Source: Lentilactobacillus otakiensis DSM 19908 = JCM 15040
GTDB taxonomy: Bacteria; Bacillota; Bacilli; Lactobacillales; Lactobacillaceae
DNA: 64,000 bases
Reading direction: 5' to 3'
Assembly (NCBI RefSeq): GCF_001434145.1
Contig: NZ_AZED01000014.1
Coordinates: forward strand, 1 to 64,000
Below are positions 1 through 8,686 of this stretch, piece by piece. The notes under the pieces are model-generated. The model made no database searches and had not been told where the DNA came from. It worked only from the letters and a program-made list of their open reading frames with translations. Position 1 is the stretch's first letter. Every line of letters begins with the position of its first letter. Both the position numbers and the translations under genes were made by a program.

Positions 1-56
1 GGTAGAGCACCTGACTGTTAATCAGGTTGTCGACGGTTCGAGCCCGCCTGCCGGAG
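1..56 (+). tRNA. tRNA-Asn(GTT), 5' end cut by window
   Basis: The anticodon stem (positions 10-14 with 22-26) and a loop with GTT at 17-19 identify Asn. The T arm and 3' acceptor strand are present. The 5' acceptor strand lies before the window. It is the first visible member of a tightly packed tRNA cluster. Confidence 0.93.
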
Positions 57-70
57 TTATTATTTTTGAT

Positions 71-162
71 GGAGAGTTGTCCGAGCTGGCCGAAGGAGCA
101 TCATTGGAAATGATGTAAACGGGTAAAAGCCTGTTTCAAGGGTTCGAATCCCTTACTCTCCG
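71..162 (+). tRNA. tRNA-Ser(GGA)
   Basis: Acceptor arms ggagagt/actctcc pair fully. The anticodon loop ttggaaa gives GGA, and a long variable arm typical of class II tRNA is present. Confidence 0.96.
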
Positions 163-182
163 TAACCGAATAATAAGTTTAT

Positions 183-254
183 GACCCGTTGGTCAAGTGG
201 TTAAGACACCGCCCTTTCACGGCGGTAACATGGGTTCAAATCCCGTACGGGTCA
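183..254 (+). tRNA. tRNA-Glu(TTC)
   Basis: Acceptor arms gacccgt/acgggtc pair fully. The anticodon loop ctttcac gives TTC. CCA is not encoded. Confidence 0.96.
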
Positions 255-258
255 TTTT

Positions 259-331
259 GGAGGATTAGCTCAGCTGGGAGAGCATCTGCCTTACAAGCAG
301 GAGGTCACAGGTTCGATCCCTGTATCCTCCA
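259..331 (+). tRNA. tRNA-Val(TAC)
   Basis: Acceptor arms ggaggat/atcctcc pair fully. The anticodon loop cttacaa gives TAC. Only four bases separate it from tRNA-Glu. Confidence 0.96.
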
Positions 332-347
332 TTTCCATAGCAACATT

Positions 348-421
348 GGTTCGTTGGTCTAGCTGGTTAGGACGCCTGCCTGTCACGCAGGAGATCACGA
401 GTTCGAGTCTCGTACGAACCG
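348..421 (+). tRNA. tRNA-Asp(GTC)
   Basis: Acceptor arms ggttcgt/acgaacc pair fully with a G discriminator. The loop ctgtcac gives GTC. Confidence 0.96.
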
Positions 422-482
422 TTGTTATGTATTTGAAAATTGAATATATAACATAGGTATTATTATACTCAAGATGGTTAAT

Positions 483-555
483 GGCTCGGTAGCTCAGTCG
501 GTAGAGCAATGCATTGAAGCTGCATGTGTCGGCAGTTCGATTCTGTCCCGCGCCA
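483..555 (+). tRNA. tRNA-Phe(GAA)
   Basis: The anticodon stem atgca/tgcat encloses ttgaagc, giving GAA. The acceptor stem ggctcgg/ccgcgcc has one T-C mismatch at the fourth pair; the other arms are normal. Confidence 0.95.
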
Positions 556-560
556 TTCAT

Positions 561-643
561 GGAGGGGTAGCGAAGTCTGGCTAAACGCGGCGGACTGTAA
601 ATCCGCTCCTTCGGGTTCGGTGGTTCGAATCCACTCCCCTCCA
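561..643 (+). tRNA. tRNA-Tyr(GTA)
   Basis: Acceptor arms ggagggg/cccctcc pair fully. The anticodon is GTA in ctgtaaa, and a long variable arm is present as expected for bacterial tRNA-Tyr. Confidence 0.96.
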
Positions 644-649
644 TCTTAT

Positions 650-720
650 AGGGATATAGTTTAATGGTAGAACTACGGTCTCCAAAACCGTCGGTGTGGG
701 TTCAACTCCTACTATCCCTG
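650..720 (+). tRNA. tRNA-Trp(CCA)
   Basis: Acceptor arms agggata/tatccct pair fully with a G discriminator. The anticodon loop ctccaaa gives CCA. Confidence 0.96.
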
Positions 721-733
721 TTAATAATACTAT

Positions 734-807
734 GGCGGTATTGGTGAAGTGGTTAACACATCGGTTTGTGGATCCGACACGCGTGGGTTCGATTCCCACA
801 TACCGCC
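734..807 (+). tRNA. tRNA-His(GTG)
   Basis: The anticodon loop tttgtgg gives GTG. The extra 5' G (734) can pair with C73 (807), the hallmark of tRNA-His. Confidence 0.95.
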
Positions 808-814
808 TTTTGAT

Positions 815-886
815 TGGGTTATAGCCAAGTGGTAAGGCAACAGACTTTGACTCTGTCATGCGCTGGTTCGAATCCAGCTAACCCAG
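815..886 (+). tRNA. tRNA-Gln(TTG)
   Basis: Acceptor arms tgggtta/taaccca pair fully with a G discriminator. The loop ctttgac gives TTG. Confidence 0.96.
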
Positions 887-906
887 TTTGGGTTAGCCAA
901 AGTTAT

Positions 907-977
<71 letters not shown>

Positions 978-1010
978 TTGTCCATGTATTGGCCAATCAA
1001 ATAATATTTT

Positions 1011-1095
1011 GCCGGAGTGGCGGAATTGGCAGACGCGCTGGACTCAAAATCCAGTGATCGTTGAGATCGTGTGGGTTCGAACCCCACCTCCGGTA
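1011..1095 (+). tRNA. tRNA-Leu(CAA)
   Basis: The anticodon loop ctcaaaa gives CAA. A long variable arm is present. The first acceptor pair is G-T; the rest of gccggag/ctccggt is paired. Last tRNA of the cluster. Confidence 0.95.
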
Positions 1096-1129
1096 TCATT
1101 AGCTCACATAGAGCATTTTGCATCATTAA

Positions 1130-1159
1130 GGAACGTTGATAAATCAGCGTTCCTTTTTT
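1130..1159 (+). terminator. intrinsic terminator of the tRNA cluster
   Basis: A 10-bp stem (1130-1139 with 1144-1153, one G-T pair) with a four-base loop is followed by six T. It ends the tRNA transcription unit 35 bases after tRNA-Leu. Confidence 0.9.
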
Positions 1160-1234
1160 GTGTTCAATCATCTATTTTGATGTCTTTTCTCAATACGATT
1201 TTGAATAACTATCGGGCTCATTAAAATATATAAT

Positions 1235-1267
1235 AAAAAAGTCTGTGACTTAGATTAGTCATAGACT
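1235..1267 (-). terminator. probable terminator after the 42-aa reading frame
   Basis: On the minus strand an imperfect stem (agtct-tgact against agtca-agact) is followed by a run of T. It lies 19 bases past the stop of the small gene at 1286-1414, which supports that gene being transcribed. Confidence 0.6.
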
Positions 1268-1285
1268 ATAGAAGGATTATGCTAT

Positions 1286-1414
1286 TTATCTTCCCATCCC
1301 ACAACCACGTTCAACTCGTGGCTGGACTTGATGTGGAGTCGTGCAATAGTGGGTGACACCCACAGCACCAGTACATAACGTTACTGCGGCGACACAACCA
1401 ACAATAAACTTCAT
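1286..1414 (-). CDS. hypothetical 42-aa membrane or secreted peptide
   Basis: A 42-codon frame starts at ATG 1414, eight bases after a good ribosome-binding site (AAGGATGGTG) and is followed by its own terminator-like hairpin. Residues 3-20 are a hydrophobic segment after a single Lys. The remaining tail is polar, with Cys at 7, 14, 24 and 38, and Arg-Gly rich at the end. There is no lipobox. I do not recognise a family. The signal plus terminator plus Shine-Dalgarno combination argues for a real gene, but chance cannot be excluded at this length. Confidence 0.45.
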   Translation of the reverse strand: MKFIVGCVAAVTLCTGAVGVTHYCTTPHQVQPRVERGCGMGR

Positions 1415-1513
1415 GATTAGTTCACCATCCTTGATGAAACGAAAACAATCAAATTCTTACACCATCATTGTAACATATCAACAGTTCTATCAATTCCATT
1501 TTCAACAACATAA

Positions 1514-2638
1514 TTATGGACGAGCAAATTGGTTTCCACGCTCTGCACGCGTTGCACCGCTGGCATTTGCTTGAGAGGTGCTCTCATACTGATAATTATT
1601 TGGATTCTTGACTTCCGAGTAATATTTGCTGCTATCTGAGACAAATACCATGCCCGTTGCAGCAACGGTCCACGGACCATTAGTTGTCATTGAACCGGTT
1701 TGTTGAGGAGCTGTGGTTCCCGAATGAGAGGTGCCGTTGGAATGGGCAGAGCTTTGATTACTGTGAGTATGACGGATATATTGTTTGGCATTATTACTAC
1801 CATCACTGTAATTCAGCCGAATTCCTTCGGCGGAGTTAATCACAACAATTTGCTTGTTTAAGGTCTTATCAGATGATCGAACGTCCACGATTGAACCGCG
1901 GGGCATGGTTTCATTCGCTTTATACAGTGGGGTGGTCTGATAATAAATCACATGGTGAGTATAAATGTGGCTTTCCCAATAATTTTCAGCATTTTCTTCT
2001 GCATATCTCATCCCGCCATTTTGGTCGGCACCAACATTTTGTGGACGAGTCCCAGTTGTGAAGTTATACTCCGACGTGTACGACTTAGCTCCCAGCAGGC
2101 TATCACCAATCGAATGGCTACGATTGTACAGGTAGCCATGATAAGTCCTGCCAGTCAGACCATAGGTAATTGCCACAATTTTGTTTTCTGGCCATGCTGG
2201 CGGAGCTAATGGCTCTCCTTGACGGCTACCTTGAGAGGCTTGGTACTCTGAATATGTTAAAACCGCTCGAGCCGTTGCTGACCGGCCTTGGCTATCAGAG
2301 GTAAAACGATAATCACCAGACTTTAACCCAGAAAAGTGATTAAAATGTGCTTTACCAGTTACCCAGTAATAGTCACCAGTTGGGCCAGCCGATTCTTTGT
2401 TGGTATATCCCACTAATTTGGTCAAAATTGCGTGATGGCTGGTTGATGTACCCGTATGCACATGAGCTTTCTTGTGATGGGCCTTGGAAATCGGTTTAGC
2501 AGATGACTTGCTTGTACTACTTACCCGGGGAGATTGGTCCTGGGAGGATTTTGTATCTCCATCATCACAAGCGCTTAATGTTCCACCAGCTAACAAGAGT
2601 AGAATGGCACCTAATATAAGATTCTTACGTAACTTCAC
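1514..2638 (-). CDS. lipoprotein with DNA/RNA non-specific endonuclease domain
   Basis: This is a 374-aa protein with a lipoprotein signal: hydrophobic residues 8-22 and lipobox LSAC with Cys24. A Ser/His-rich linker follows (about 28-70). Residues 85-290 resemble the secreted DNA-entry nuclease (Endonuclease_NS) family. NRSH, near residue 173, takes the place of the catalytic DRGH, and TGTRPQNVG, near 197, carries the expected metal-binding Asn. The C-terminal 70 residues form a second conserved-looking block. The start is GTG 2638, because GAGGGGG lies eight bases upstream; the ATG at 2643 is out of frame. The likely role is extracellular nucleic acid degradation for nutrients or uptake. 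The family call rests on motif memory only. Confidence 0.75.
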   Translation of the reverse strand: MKLRKNLILGAILLLLAGGTLSACDDGDTKSSQDQSPRVSSTSKSSAKPISKAHHKKAHVHTGTSTSHHAILTKLVGYTNKESAGPTGDYYWVTGKAHFNHFSGLKSGDYRFTSDSQGRSATARAVLTYSEYQASQGSRQGEPLAPPAWPENKIVAITYGLTGRTYHGYLYNRSHSIGDSLLGAKSYTSEYNFTTGTRPQNVGADQNGGMRYAEENAENYWESHIYTHHVIYYQTTPLYKANETMPRGSIVDVRSSDKTLNKQIVVINSAEGIRLNYSDGSNNAKQYIRHTHSNQSSAHSNGTSHSGTTAPQQTGSMTTNGPWTVAATGMVFVSDSSKYYSEVKNPNNYQYESTSQANASGATRAERGNQFARP

Positions 2639-2804
2639 TTCATGATCCCCCTCATAAACAGTTGAATAACTTAAGTATCAAATCACCCGAAAAACGTAAT
2701 ATACGATAAATCTCATCAAGTTATTTATTTAATTATACATTTTCATTGAAACTCTTCACAAGGGAACAACAACCTTTTTATGTTTGTGAATGGAAAAAGT
2801 GTAC

Positions 2805-2846
2805 CAAAAAAGCGCGCTAAGGCAAATTGCCTCAACACGCTTCATT
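2805..2846 (-). terminator. terminator of glnPQ
   Basis: On the minus strand a 15-bp stem with G-T pairs is followed by six T, just past the glnQ stop at 2854. Confidence 0.85.
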
Positions 2847-2853
2847 AAAAATA

Positions 2854-3591
2854 TTAAACATTCAAAATCTTATTCAAGAAATCTTGGAGCCGTTCATTTT
2901 TTGGATGCTCGAAAATTTGTTCTGGTGTACCTTCTTCTAGGATCTGGCCATCATCAACGAAAACAACTCGGTCGGCAACCTCTTTGGCAAATCCCATTTC
3001 ATGAGTTACCACAACCATTGTCATTCCTTGTTTGGCCAGTTTCTTCATAACTTCCAGCACGTCACCAACCATTTCTGGATCCAAGGCGGAAGTCGGCTCG
3101 TCGAACAGCATAATGTCAGGGTTCATTGCCAAGGCACGGGCGATGGCAACACGTTGCTGCTGGCCACCTGATAGAGACTGAACAGTGGCATCAAACTTTT
3201 CTTGAAGGCCAACGGTTTCCAATAACTTCTTGGCTTGAGCCTCAGCTTCGTCTTTGGTTTCTTTCTTGAGTTCAACTGGTGCTAACATGATATTTTCGCC
3301 AACTGATAGGTTTTTAAATAAATTGAAGTGTTGAAATACCATTCCGATGTTTTCCCGAACGGAGTTGATATCAACATCGTTGCGGGCGATATCTACGTTA
3401 TCAATGACGATTGAACCGGAAGTGGGTTCCTCTAATTTATTCAAGTTGCGGAGGAGGGTACTTTTCCCTGATCCTGAGGGGCCGATGATAACGACTACCT
3501 CGTTGTTTTGAACAGTTAAATTAATCCCCTTGAGGACTTCATTATCACCAAAGGTTTTGACTAAATTTGTTACTTTTACTTTTTCACTCAT
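2854..3591 (-). CDS. glnQ: glutamine/polar amino acid ABC transporter ATPase GlnQ
   Basis: This 245-aa ABC ATPase powers amino acid import with GlnP. Walker A (GPSGSGKST, about 37-45), the signature [14 protein letters not shown] (about 141-154) and Walker B ([12 protein letters not shown], about 161-172) are all present, as is the switch His (VVTHEMG). Its length matches the polar amino acid transporter ATPases. The start ATG 3591 overlaps the glnP stop by four bases (ATGA), so the two are translationally coupled. Together with fused GlnP it makes a complete importer. Confidence 0.93.
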   Translation of the reverse strand: MSEKVKVTNLVKTFGDNEVLKGINLTVQNNEVVVIIGPSGSGKSTLLRNLNKLEEPTSGSIVIDNVDIARNDVDINSVRENIGMVFQHFNLFKNLSVGENIMLAPVELKKETKDEAEAQAKKLLETVGLQEKFDATVQSLSGGQQQRVAIARALAMNPDIMLFDEPTSALDPEMVGDVLEVMKKLAKQGMTMVVVTHEMGFAKEVADRVVFVDDGQILEEGTPEQIFEHPKNERLQDFLNKILNV

Positions 3592-5735
3592 ACCTTAGTT
3601 CTCCTTTGTACCCAATTTGATAACCAAGTTAACAGGGTAATGATGATCAAATAGATTGCGGCAACAATTGTCCAGACTTTGAATCCTTCCAAGTTTCTCG
3701 CAATGATAATCTTACCGGTCTGGGTCAATTCAAGCAACCCGATGATTGACAGGATTGAAGTATCCTTCAGAGTAATAATAAATTGGTTGATGAATGATGG
3801 GACCATGATTCGAATCCCTTGTGGCAAAATGATCTTGCGCATTGATTTGCCAAATGGCAGTCCCAAGCTTCGTGAGGCTTCCATCTGCCCTGGATCGACG
3901 GCTTCGATACCACCCTTAACAAATGCCGCAATATACGCACCTTCGTTAAACGTCAGCGTCACAACACCGGCGACAAACGCGGGGATTTTTTGGCCCGTCA
4001 GACTCGGAATCCCGGTATAGATGAACAATGCCAAAACCAGAAGTGGCATTCCTCTAAACAGATAAATTAAAGTTGTTGATGTTCCTTGGCTAAATTTATT
4101 TGGCACAACACCCATTAAGCCAACCAAGACACCAAATATTGTGGCGAAGAAGATAGAGACAACTGTCAGCCAAAGCGTTTCTTGAAGTCCTGATAAAAGG
4201 GCACCCTTATTTTGCTTAATGAGGCCGATAAACGTTCGATCTTCTGCACTGTTACCAGAAGTCTTCGCAGCGGTTTTAATCTCGTCAGCGCCCAAATATT
4301 TGGCTTTAATGGTATCGTACGTTCCACTTGCCTTCAGATCTTCCAAACCGGTGTTGAATGCTTGCAAGAGGGCCTTGTTATGACCTTTTTTAACGGCAAA
4401 TCCATATGGGGCGTTTAAAGCCGGCTTCGTCACAATCTTCAACTTGGTTCCTTGTTTGATGGCATATTGCATGACCGGATGATCTTCAAAACAGGCAACC
4501 GAGTTTCCTGTTGAGACATCTTGATACATATTGTTGGAATCATCAAATGTGACCACTTTAAAGCCATACTTTTTCTTGATGCTGTTGGCGTAATCCGCAC
4601 CAGACGTTCCAGTTTTAACGGCGACTCGTTTGCCTTTTAACTCTGATAGCTTATGAATCTTGCTGTTGCTGGCAACCGCCATGACCACTCCAGAATTGAA
4701 GTAAGGCTTGGAAAAATCAAATTGGGCCTTCCGTTCATTGGTAATCGACATTCCGGCAATGACACCGTCAGCCTGCCCGGATTCAACTGCTTGGACAGCG
4801 GCGTTAAAGCCCAGTGCCTTGATCTTCACTTTGAAACCTTGTTCGTTGGCAATTGCCCGGATCAAATCCATATCAATTCCAACGTATTTGTTATTCTTGT
4901 TGGCAAACTCGAATGGAGGGAAGGTGACATCTGTTCCAATCACAAATGTCTTACCTTTGACTTTCGAATTGCTTGAGGTGCCCAGGTACTTCCCAACAAT
5001 TTTGTCATAAGTTCCATTCGCCTGAATCTTTTTAAGACCGGCATTGAATTTCTTAACTAAATCCTTGTGAGTGCCTTTCTTGACACCGAACCCATACCAA
5101 CCCTGGTTAGCGGGCTTCGTGGCAATTTGAAGCTTTAAACCGTGTTTAATGCCATACTGGAGCACGGGTTGATCATCAAAACAGGCAACTGAGTTTCCAG
5201 TCGTCACATCTTGATACATGTTATCCGAGTCATCAAAGGTGACTGTTTTAAACCCGTACTTCTTCTTCAAGCTGTTAGCGTAATCCGCAGCGGCAGTCCC
5301 AGTCTTCAAGGCAACCTTTTTACCTTTGAGTTGCTTTAAGCTGGTAATATCGCTGCCCTTTTTAACAGCCATGACCGCACCGGTCTTATAGTAGGGGGTT
5401 CCAAAATCGAATTTATCTTTTCGTTGCGGGGTAATGGTCATTCCGGCAATGATGCCATCGAGTTGGCCGGACTGAACGGATTGCACCGCTGCGTTAAATC
5501 CAACTGGCTTCACATTAACTTTGAAGCCTTCCTCTTTGGCAATTGCCTTCATGATGTCAATATCGATTCCAACATACTTGTTCTGTTTGTTGGCGAACTC
5601 AAACGGTGGATAGGTAACATCCGTTCCGATTTGATACGTTTTTGCCTGTGCTTTGCTGCCTGGTAATCCCAGACAGAATAAGATTGTGGCAAAAGCCACC
5701 AGCAATCCGAAAGCTGTTAACACTTTCTGCTTCAT
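3588..5735 (-). CDS. glnP: fused substrate-binding/permease protein GlnP
   Basis: This 715-aa protein has, in order, a signal peptide (1-31), two homologous solute-binding domains (about 33-255 and 263-490, both beginning IGTDVT-PPFEFAN) and a membrane permease domain (about 510-712). The permease contains the EAA-loop ATPase contact ([20 protein letters not shown]). The architecture and length match the GlnP of Lactococcus, which imports Gln, Glu and Asn. Two receptor domains per chain mean four per dimeric transporter. A strong ribosome-binding site (AGGAGG) precedes ATG 5735. The substrate range of each domain cannot be read from sequence. Confidence 0.93.
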   Translation of the reverse strand: MKQKVLTAFGLLVAFATILFCLGLPGSKAQAKTYQIGTDVTYPPFEFANKQNKYVGIDIDIMKAIAKEEGFKVNVKPVGFNAAVQSVQSGQLDGIIAGMTITPQRKDKFDFGTPYYKTGAVMAVKKGSDITSLKQLKGKKVALKTGTAAADYANSLKKKYGFKTVTFDDSDNMYQDVTTGNSVACFDDQPVLQYGIKHGLKLQIATKPANQGWYGFGVKKGTHKDLVKKFNAGLKKIQANGTYDKIVGKYLGTSSNSKVKGKTFVIGTDVTFPPFEFANKNNKYVGIDMDLIRAIANEQGFKVKIKALGFNAAVQAVESGQADGVIAGMSITNERKAQFDFSKPYFNSGVVMAVASNSKIHKLSELKGKRVAVKTGTSGADYANSIKKKYGFKVVTFDDSNNMYQDVSTGNSVACFEDHPVMQYAIKQGTKLKIVTKPALNAPYGFAVKKGHNKALLQAFNTGLEDLKASGTYDTIKAKYLGADEIKTAAKTSGNSAEDRTFIGLIKQNKGALLSGLQETLWLTVVSIFFATIFGVLVGLMGVVPNKFSQGTSTTLIYLFRGMPLLVLALFIYTGIPSLTGQKIPAFVAGVVTLTFNEGAYIAAFVKGGIEAVDPGQMEASRSLGLPFGKSMRKIILPQGIRIMVPSFINQFIITLKDTSILSIIGLLELTQTGKIIIARNLEGFKVWTIVAAIYLIIITLLTWLSNWVQRRTKV

Positions 5736-5902
5736 GAATTATTCCTCCTAAGCATATGTAATAAAACATAACATACAATAATGAGAACATGATACCAGAA
5801 ATTTGTGATTCTGTATAGCATTCACTCATTTGTGCAAACGGTGCCAACACTGGCATGACATTGGAGAACACTGAGATTATTAATTTTAAATTAGAAAATG
5901 TG

Positions 5903-5931
5903 TTGACATTGGTTTGGCAGTTTACCATAAT
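5903..5931 (+). promoter_or_regulatory. sigma-A promoter of the aminotransferase gene
   Basis: TTGACA at 5903 and CATAAT at 5926 are separated by 17 bases. The predicted start near 5938 gives a leader of about 57 bases before the TTG start codon at 5995. It lies in the divergent region shared with glnP. Confidence 0.75.
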
Positions 5932-5994
5932 TATCTTTAAACTCTATTGGATGATTTACTTACAAAATTACATAGGATTAATGGAGGAACTAAT

Positions 5995-7164
5995 TTGAAA
6001 TTTGAAGAATCGAAAGTTTTGCAGCAATTACCAAAACAATTCTTTGCCAGCTTGGTCAAAAAGGTCAATGCCAAAGTGGCAACTGGCGCTGATGTTATCA
6101 ATTTGGGGCAGGGTAATCCTGATCAGCCAACACCTGATTTCATTATTAAGGCCATGCAGGAGCAGACTGCAATTCCAGCCAACCATAAGTATTCTCAATT
6201 CCGCGGTGATCCAGCTTTAAAGCAAGCTGCCGCGAACTTCTATCAACGTGAATATGGCGTTACCTTGGATCCTGATACAGAGATCGCCATTCTTGGTGGA
6301 TCAAAAATCGGCTTGGTGGAATTACCCTTTGCGATTCTCAATCCTGGTGACACCATGTTGCTGCCGGATCCGGGCTATCCCGATTATCTGTCGGGCGTGG
6401 CGCTTGCTCAAGTCAAATTGGAATTAATGAAATTGCGTGAAGCAGACGACTTTTTACCTGATTATGATTCAATCGATCCTCAGGTCGTCAGGGATGCTAA
6501 GCTGATGTATTTGAATTACCCGAATAATCCAACTGGTGCGGTCGCAACTTCAGACTTTTATCAAAAAACTGTCGCCTTTGCGAAAACTAATCACATCGGC
6601 GTTGTTCAAGACTTTGCCTATGGGGCGATTGGATTTGATGGCAAAAAACCGGTTAGTTTTTTACAAACACCAGGTGCCAAAGACGTCGGGATTGAAATGG
6701 ATACTTTTTCCAAGTCCTATAACATGGCCGGCTGGCGAATTGGCTTTGCGGCAGGAAACGCTGATATGATCGAAGCCATTAATTTGATTCAAGATCATCT
6801 ATTCGTCAGTGTTTTTCCAGCGATTCAAAAGGCAGCAATCACTGCCTTAAATAGTGATCAGCAATCCGTTCATGATCTGGTTGCGCTCTATGAAAAACGA
6901 CGCAATCAGTTCTTCAAGGCCGCTCGGGCGATCGGCTGGGAACCTTATCAGTCTGGCGGATCATTTTATGCCTGGATGCCGGTTCCAAAAGGTTATACCA
7001 GTGAGTCATTTGCCGACTTATTGTTGGATAAAGCCGCAGTTGCGGTCGCTCCTGGCAATGGGTTTGGCAAAGGTGGCGAAGGGTTTGTCCGTGTCGGTTT
7101 GTTAATTGACGAACCGCGGTTTACCGAAGCTTGTCAACGAATTGCCAAACTTAATTTATTTTAA
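5995..7164 (+). CDS. mtnE: MtnE-like PLP-dependent aminotransferase
   Basis: This 389-aa class I/II aminotransferase resembles Bacillus MtnE (YkrV), the methionine-forming transaminase of methionine salvage, from its start (KFEESKVLQQLPKQFFASL) through NLGQGNPDQPTP. The PLP lysine is in SKSYNMAGWRIGF (about 238-250). YLNYPNNPTGA and the C-terminal EGFVRVG arginine are also present. I choose TTG 5995 as start: GGAGGA lies six bases upstream and the homologous N-terminus begins there, although the frame stays open to 5947. No other salvage genes are nearby, so it may act as a general aromatic/methionine or diaminopimelate-type transaminase. Confidence 0.82.
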   Translation: MKFEESKVLQQLPKQFFASLVKKVNAKVATGADVINLGQGNPDQPTPDFIIKAMQEQTAIPANHKYSQFRGDPALKQAAANFYQREYGVTLDPDTEIAILGGSKIGLVELPFAILNPGDTMLLPDPGYPDYLSGVALAQVKLELMKLREADDFLPDYDSIDPQVVRDAKLMYLNYPNNPTGAVATSDFYQKTVAFAKTNHIGVVQDFAYGAIGFDGKKPVSFLQTPGAKDVGIEMDTFSKSYNMAGWRIGFAAGNADMIEAINLIQDHLFVSVFPAIQKAAITALNSDQQSVHDLVALYEKRRNQFFKAARAIGWEPYQSGGSFYAWMPVPKGYTSESFADLLLDKAAVAVAPGNGFGKGGEGFVRVGLLIDEPRFTEACQRIAKLNLF

Positions 7165-7174
7165 TCTAAACGAA

Positions 7175-7223
7175 AAGCATCGGGAATCTGGCATTCAGCC
7201 TAATTTCCGGTGCTTGTTTGTTT
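7175..7223. terminator. bidirectional terminator between convergent genes
   Basis: An imperfect hairpin (aagcatcggga against ttccggtgctt) has T-rich flanks on both strands. It serves the aminotransferase (+) and probably also the protease (-), whose stop codon it touches. Confidence 0.7.
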
Positions 7224-8253
7224 ACCAGTAACCTAATAGTTTGGTTAACTTGGCACGATTTAAATCTCGAATCGAAATTGTTGCCATCTCGGTGCCATCC
7301 AATCCATTAGCAGATTTCTCCACCGGTTTTTTCCAAATATACTTGGCGATCATGTTACCTGAGCTGGTTGCTGCGTACATCAAGTCAGCTTGATAACCAG
7401 TGTGGTCTAAGCCCAACGTGTGGCCGAGCTCATGAGCAACAACACCATCCCAATATTGGTTAATTGTAAATTTAGCAGCCAGCGTTGGCTTCATATATTC
7501 CAGTGGATACTTGGCATCGTGATAGTGTGTTTTGTCGATATAAATTTGTTTACCATTATACAGGCCATCCCAGCCTTCTTTGGTGCCATTGCCAAACGAA
7601 ATTTTTAATGTGTGATTATTTTTGGTTCCTAGTCGAAAGGCAGTTTCTCCCAGGGCATTATTCCACTTATTCATGGCGTTTTGGACGTGTTGGCGGAGTT
7701 CTGGATTAGTCACATAAACCAGTGCCTGGTGGTCCTTGAACATGGCAGTTGGTGAGAAATGAAAGACATTGTAGGCTAAATCAAATGCCGCTTCGTGGGC
7801 TTCATAATTAATTGGCTTCAAGCTTCGAATTGATTCATCAGGATCCATGTCTGGTGCGGCATTAATCAGCTTGACGAGCGATTTTTGCGACATTGCGACT
7901 TGAGTTTTGGTTAAATAACCGTGCCAAATATAACCTTTAACGGTGTTGGATTTGTTGGCAATATAATAGTAGATCGCCGTTTTGCCATTGGTTTTTTTGA
8001 CTGTGACGTGTTTGGAAGAATAAAAGATGGTTTGGGGATAATTTTTAGCGTTGTGAACCTTTTTGGTAAGAGTTGCGCTCTGATAGATAGGCCCATTGGT
8101 GGCCCGGTAGGCTGTTTTAGCTTGTGTATTGACCTTGGTTATCTTTGCTGTTCCAGTTTCAGCGGCAGCAGGTGTCGTCATCTGATTTGCCATTAGTTCG
8201 AACGAAAACATCACTGTTGCCAGCATTACTAAATTTTTCCCCAACCGTTTCAT
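7222..8253 (-). CDS. secreted matrixin-like zinc metalloprotease
   Basis: This 343-aa protein has a signal peptide (about 1-31, ending near AAAETG). An SH3-like region follows (about 50-120) with GYIWHGYL. A C-terminal zincin domain carries HELGHTLGLDH, the HExxHxxGxxH zinc site of the M10/metzincin group, followed by a Met (DLMYA) that could be the Met-turn. ATG 8253 is preferred because AGGAGG lies nine bases upstream; an upstream in-frame TTG would place the ribosome-binding site inside the gene. It lies 69 bases after the SOS-linked uvrX unit, on the same strand, with no obvious terminator between. A weak promoter-like TATATT suggests it may also have its own start. The substrate is unknown. 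Confidence 0.83.
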   Translation of the reverse strand: MKRLGKNLVMLATVMFSFELMANQMTTPAAAETGTAKITKVNTQAKTAYRATNGPIYQSATLTKKVHNAKNYPQTIFYSSKHVTVKKTNGKTAIYYYIANKSNTVKGYIWHGYLTKTQVAMSQKSLVKLINAAPDMDPDESIRSLKPINYEAHEAAFDLAYNVFHFSPTAMFKDHQALVYVTNPELRQHVQNAMNKWNNALGETAFRLGTKNNHTLKISFGNGTKEGWDGLYNGKQIYIDKTHYHDAKYPLEYMKPTLAAKFTINQYWDGVVAHELGHTLGLDHTGYQADLMYAATSSGNMIAKYIWKKPVEKSANGLDGTEMATISIRDLNRAKLTKLLGYW

Positions 8254-8322
8254 TTGAACATTCCTCCTCAACCTTTGTAAATGTTGCCATTAATATACCA
8301 TATTTGATTGATAATTTGCATC

Positions 8323-8661
8323 TTATGGCCTTGGCGCTGTTCGATAATTATGACCGTGAATCTTGTCGGTGGTAATCTCCGGTGAGGGTTCAACCAGGTG
8401 AGACGTGTCACGATATTCAATGCTGAGATGACTGATACTTTTGAGATCGGCCAGAACTTGCTGATATTTTTGCTGATCGTGAGCCAGCGCTAACAACTCA
8501 TGTGAGCGGACCAGCTGGGTTTTTAACTTACGACTATAAATGAAGAAATAATAACGATCGTTAAAATGATTATCAACAATGACCAGCCAATATTGATAGC
8601 GGGGCAGCCGTTTAAAATATTGGTGGTATTTTTCGATGAGTTCTCTAGATTCCGCAAGCAT
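8323..8661 (-). CDS. hypothetical 112-aa protein linked to uvrX
   Basis: A small protein with no signal peptide or membrane segment. It is rich in Tyr, His and Arg in the first half (KRLPRYQYWLVIVDNHFNDRYYFFIYSRKLK). It starts 25 bases after the uvrX stop with a full AAGGAGGT site and so is almost certainly cotranscribed from the LexA-type promoter. I do not recognise its family. It is not YolD-like: a YolD-like protein sits elsewhere, at 40896-41261. A role as polymerase accessory is inferred from position only. Confidence 0.7.
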   Translation of the reverse strand: MLAESRELIEKYHQYFKRLPRYQYWLVIVDNHFNDRYYFFIYSRKLKTQLVRSHELLALAHDQQKYQQVLADLKSISHLSIEYRDTSHLVEPSPEITTDKIHGHNYRTAPRP

Positions 8662-8686
8662 TGAGAATTACCTCCTTAGTTAATGA

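Noticed and set aside
5599-5928. 109-codon minus-strand frame upstream of and overlapping glnP
   Set aside because: It overlaps the glnP signal peptide region in another frame and covers the divergent promoter region; no ribosome-binding site.
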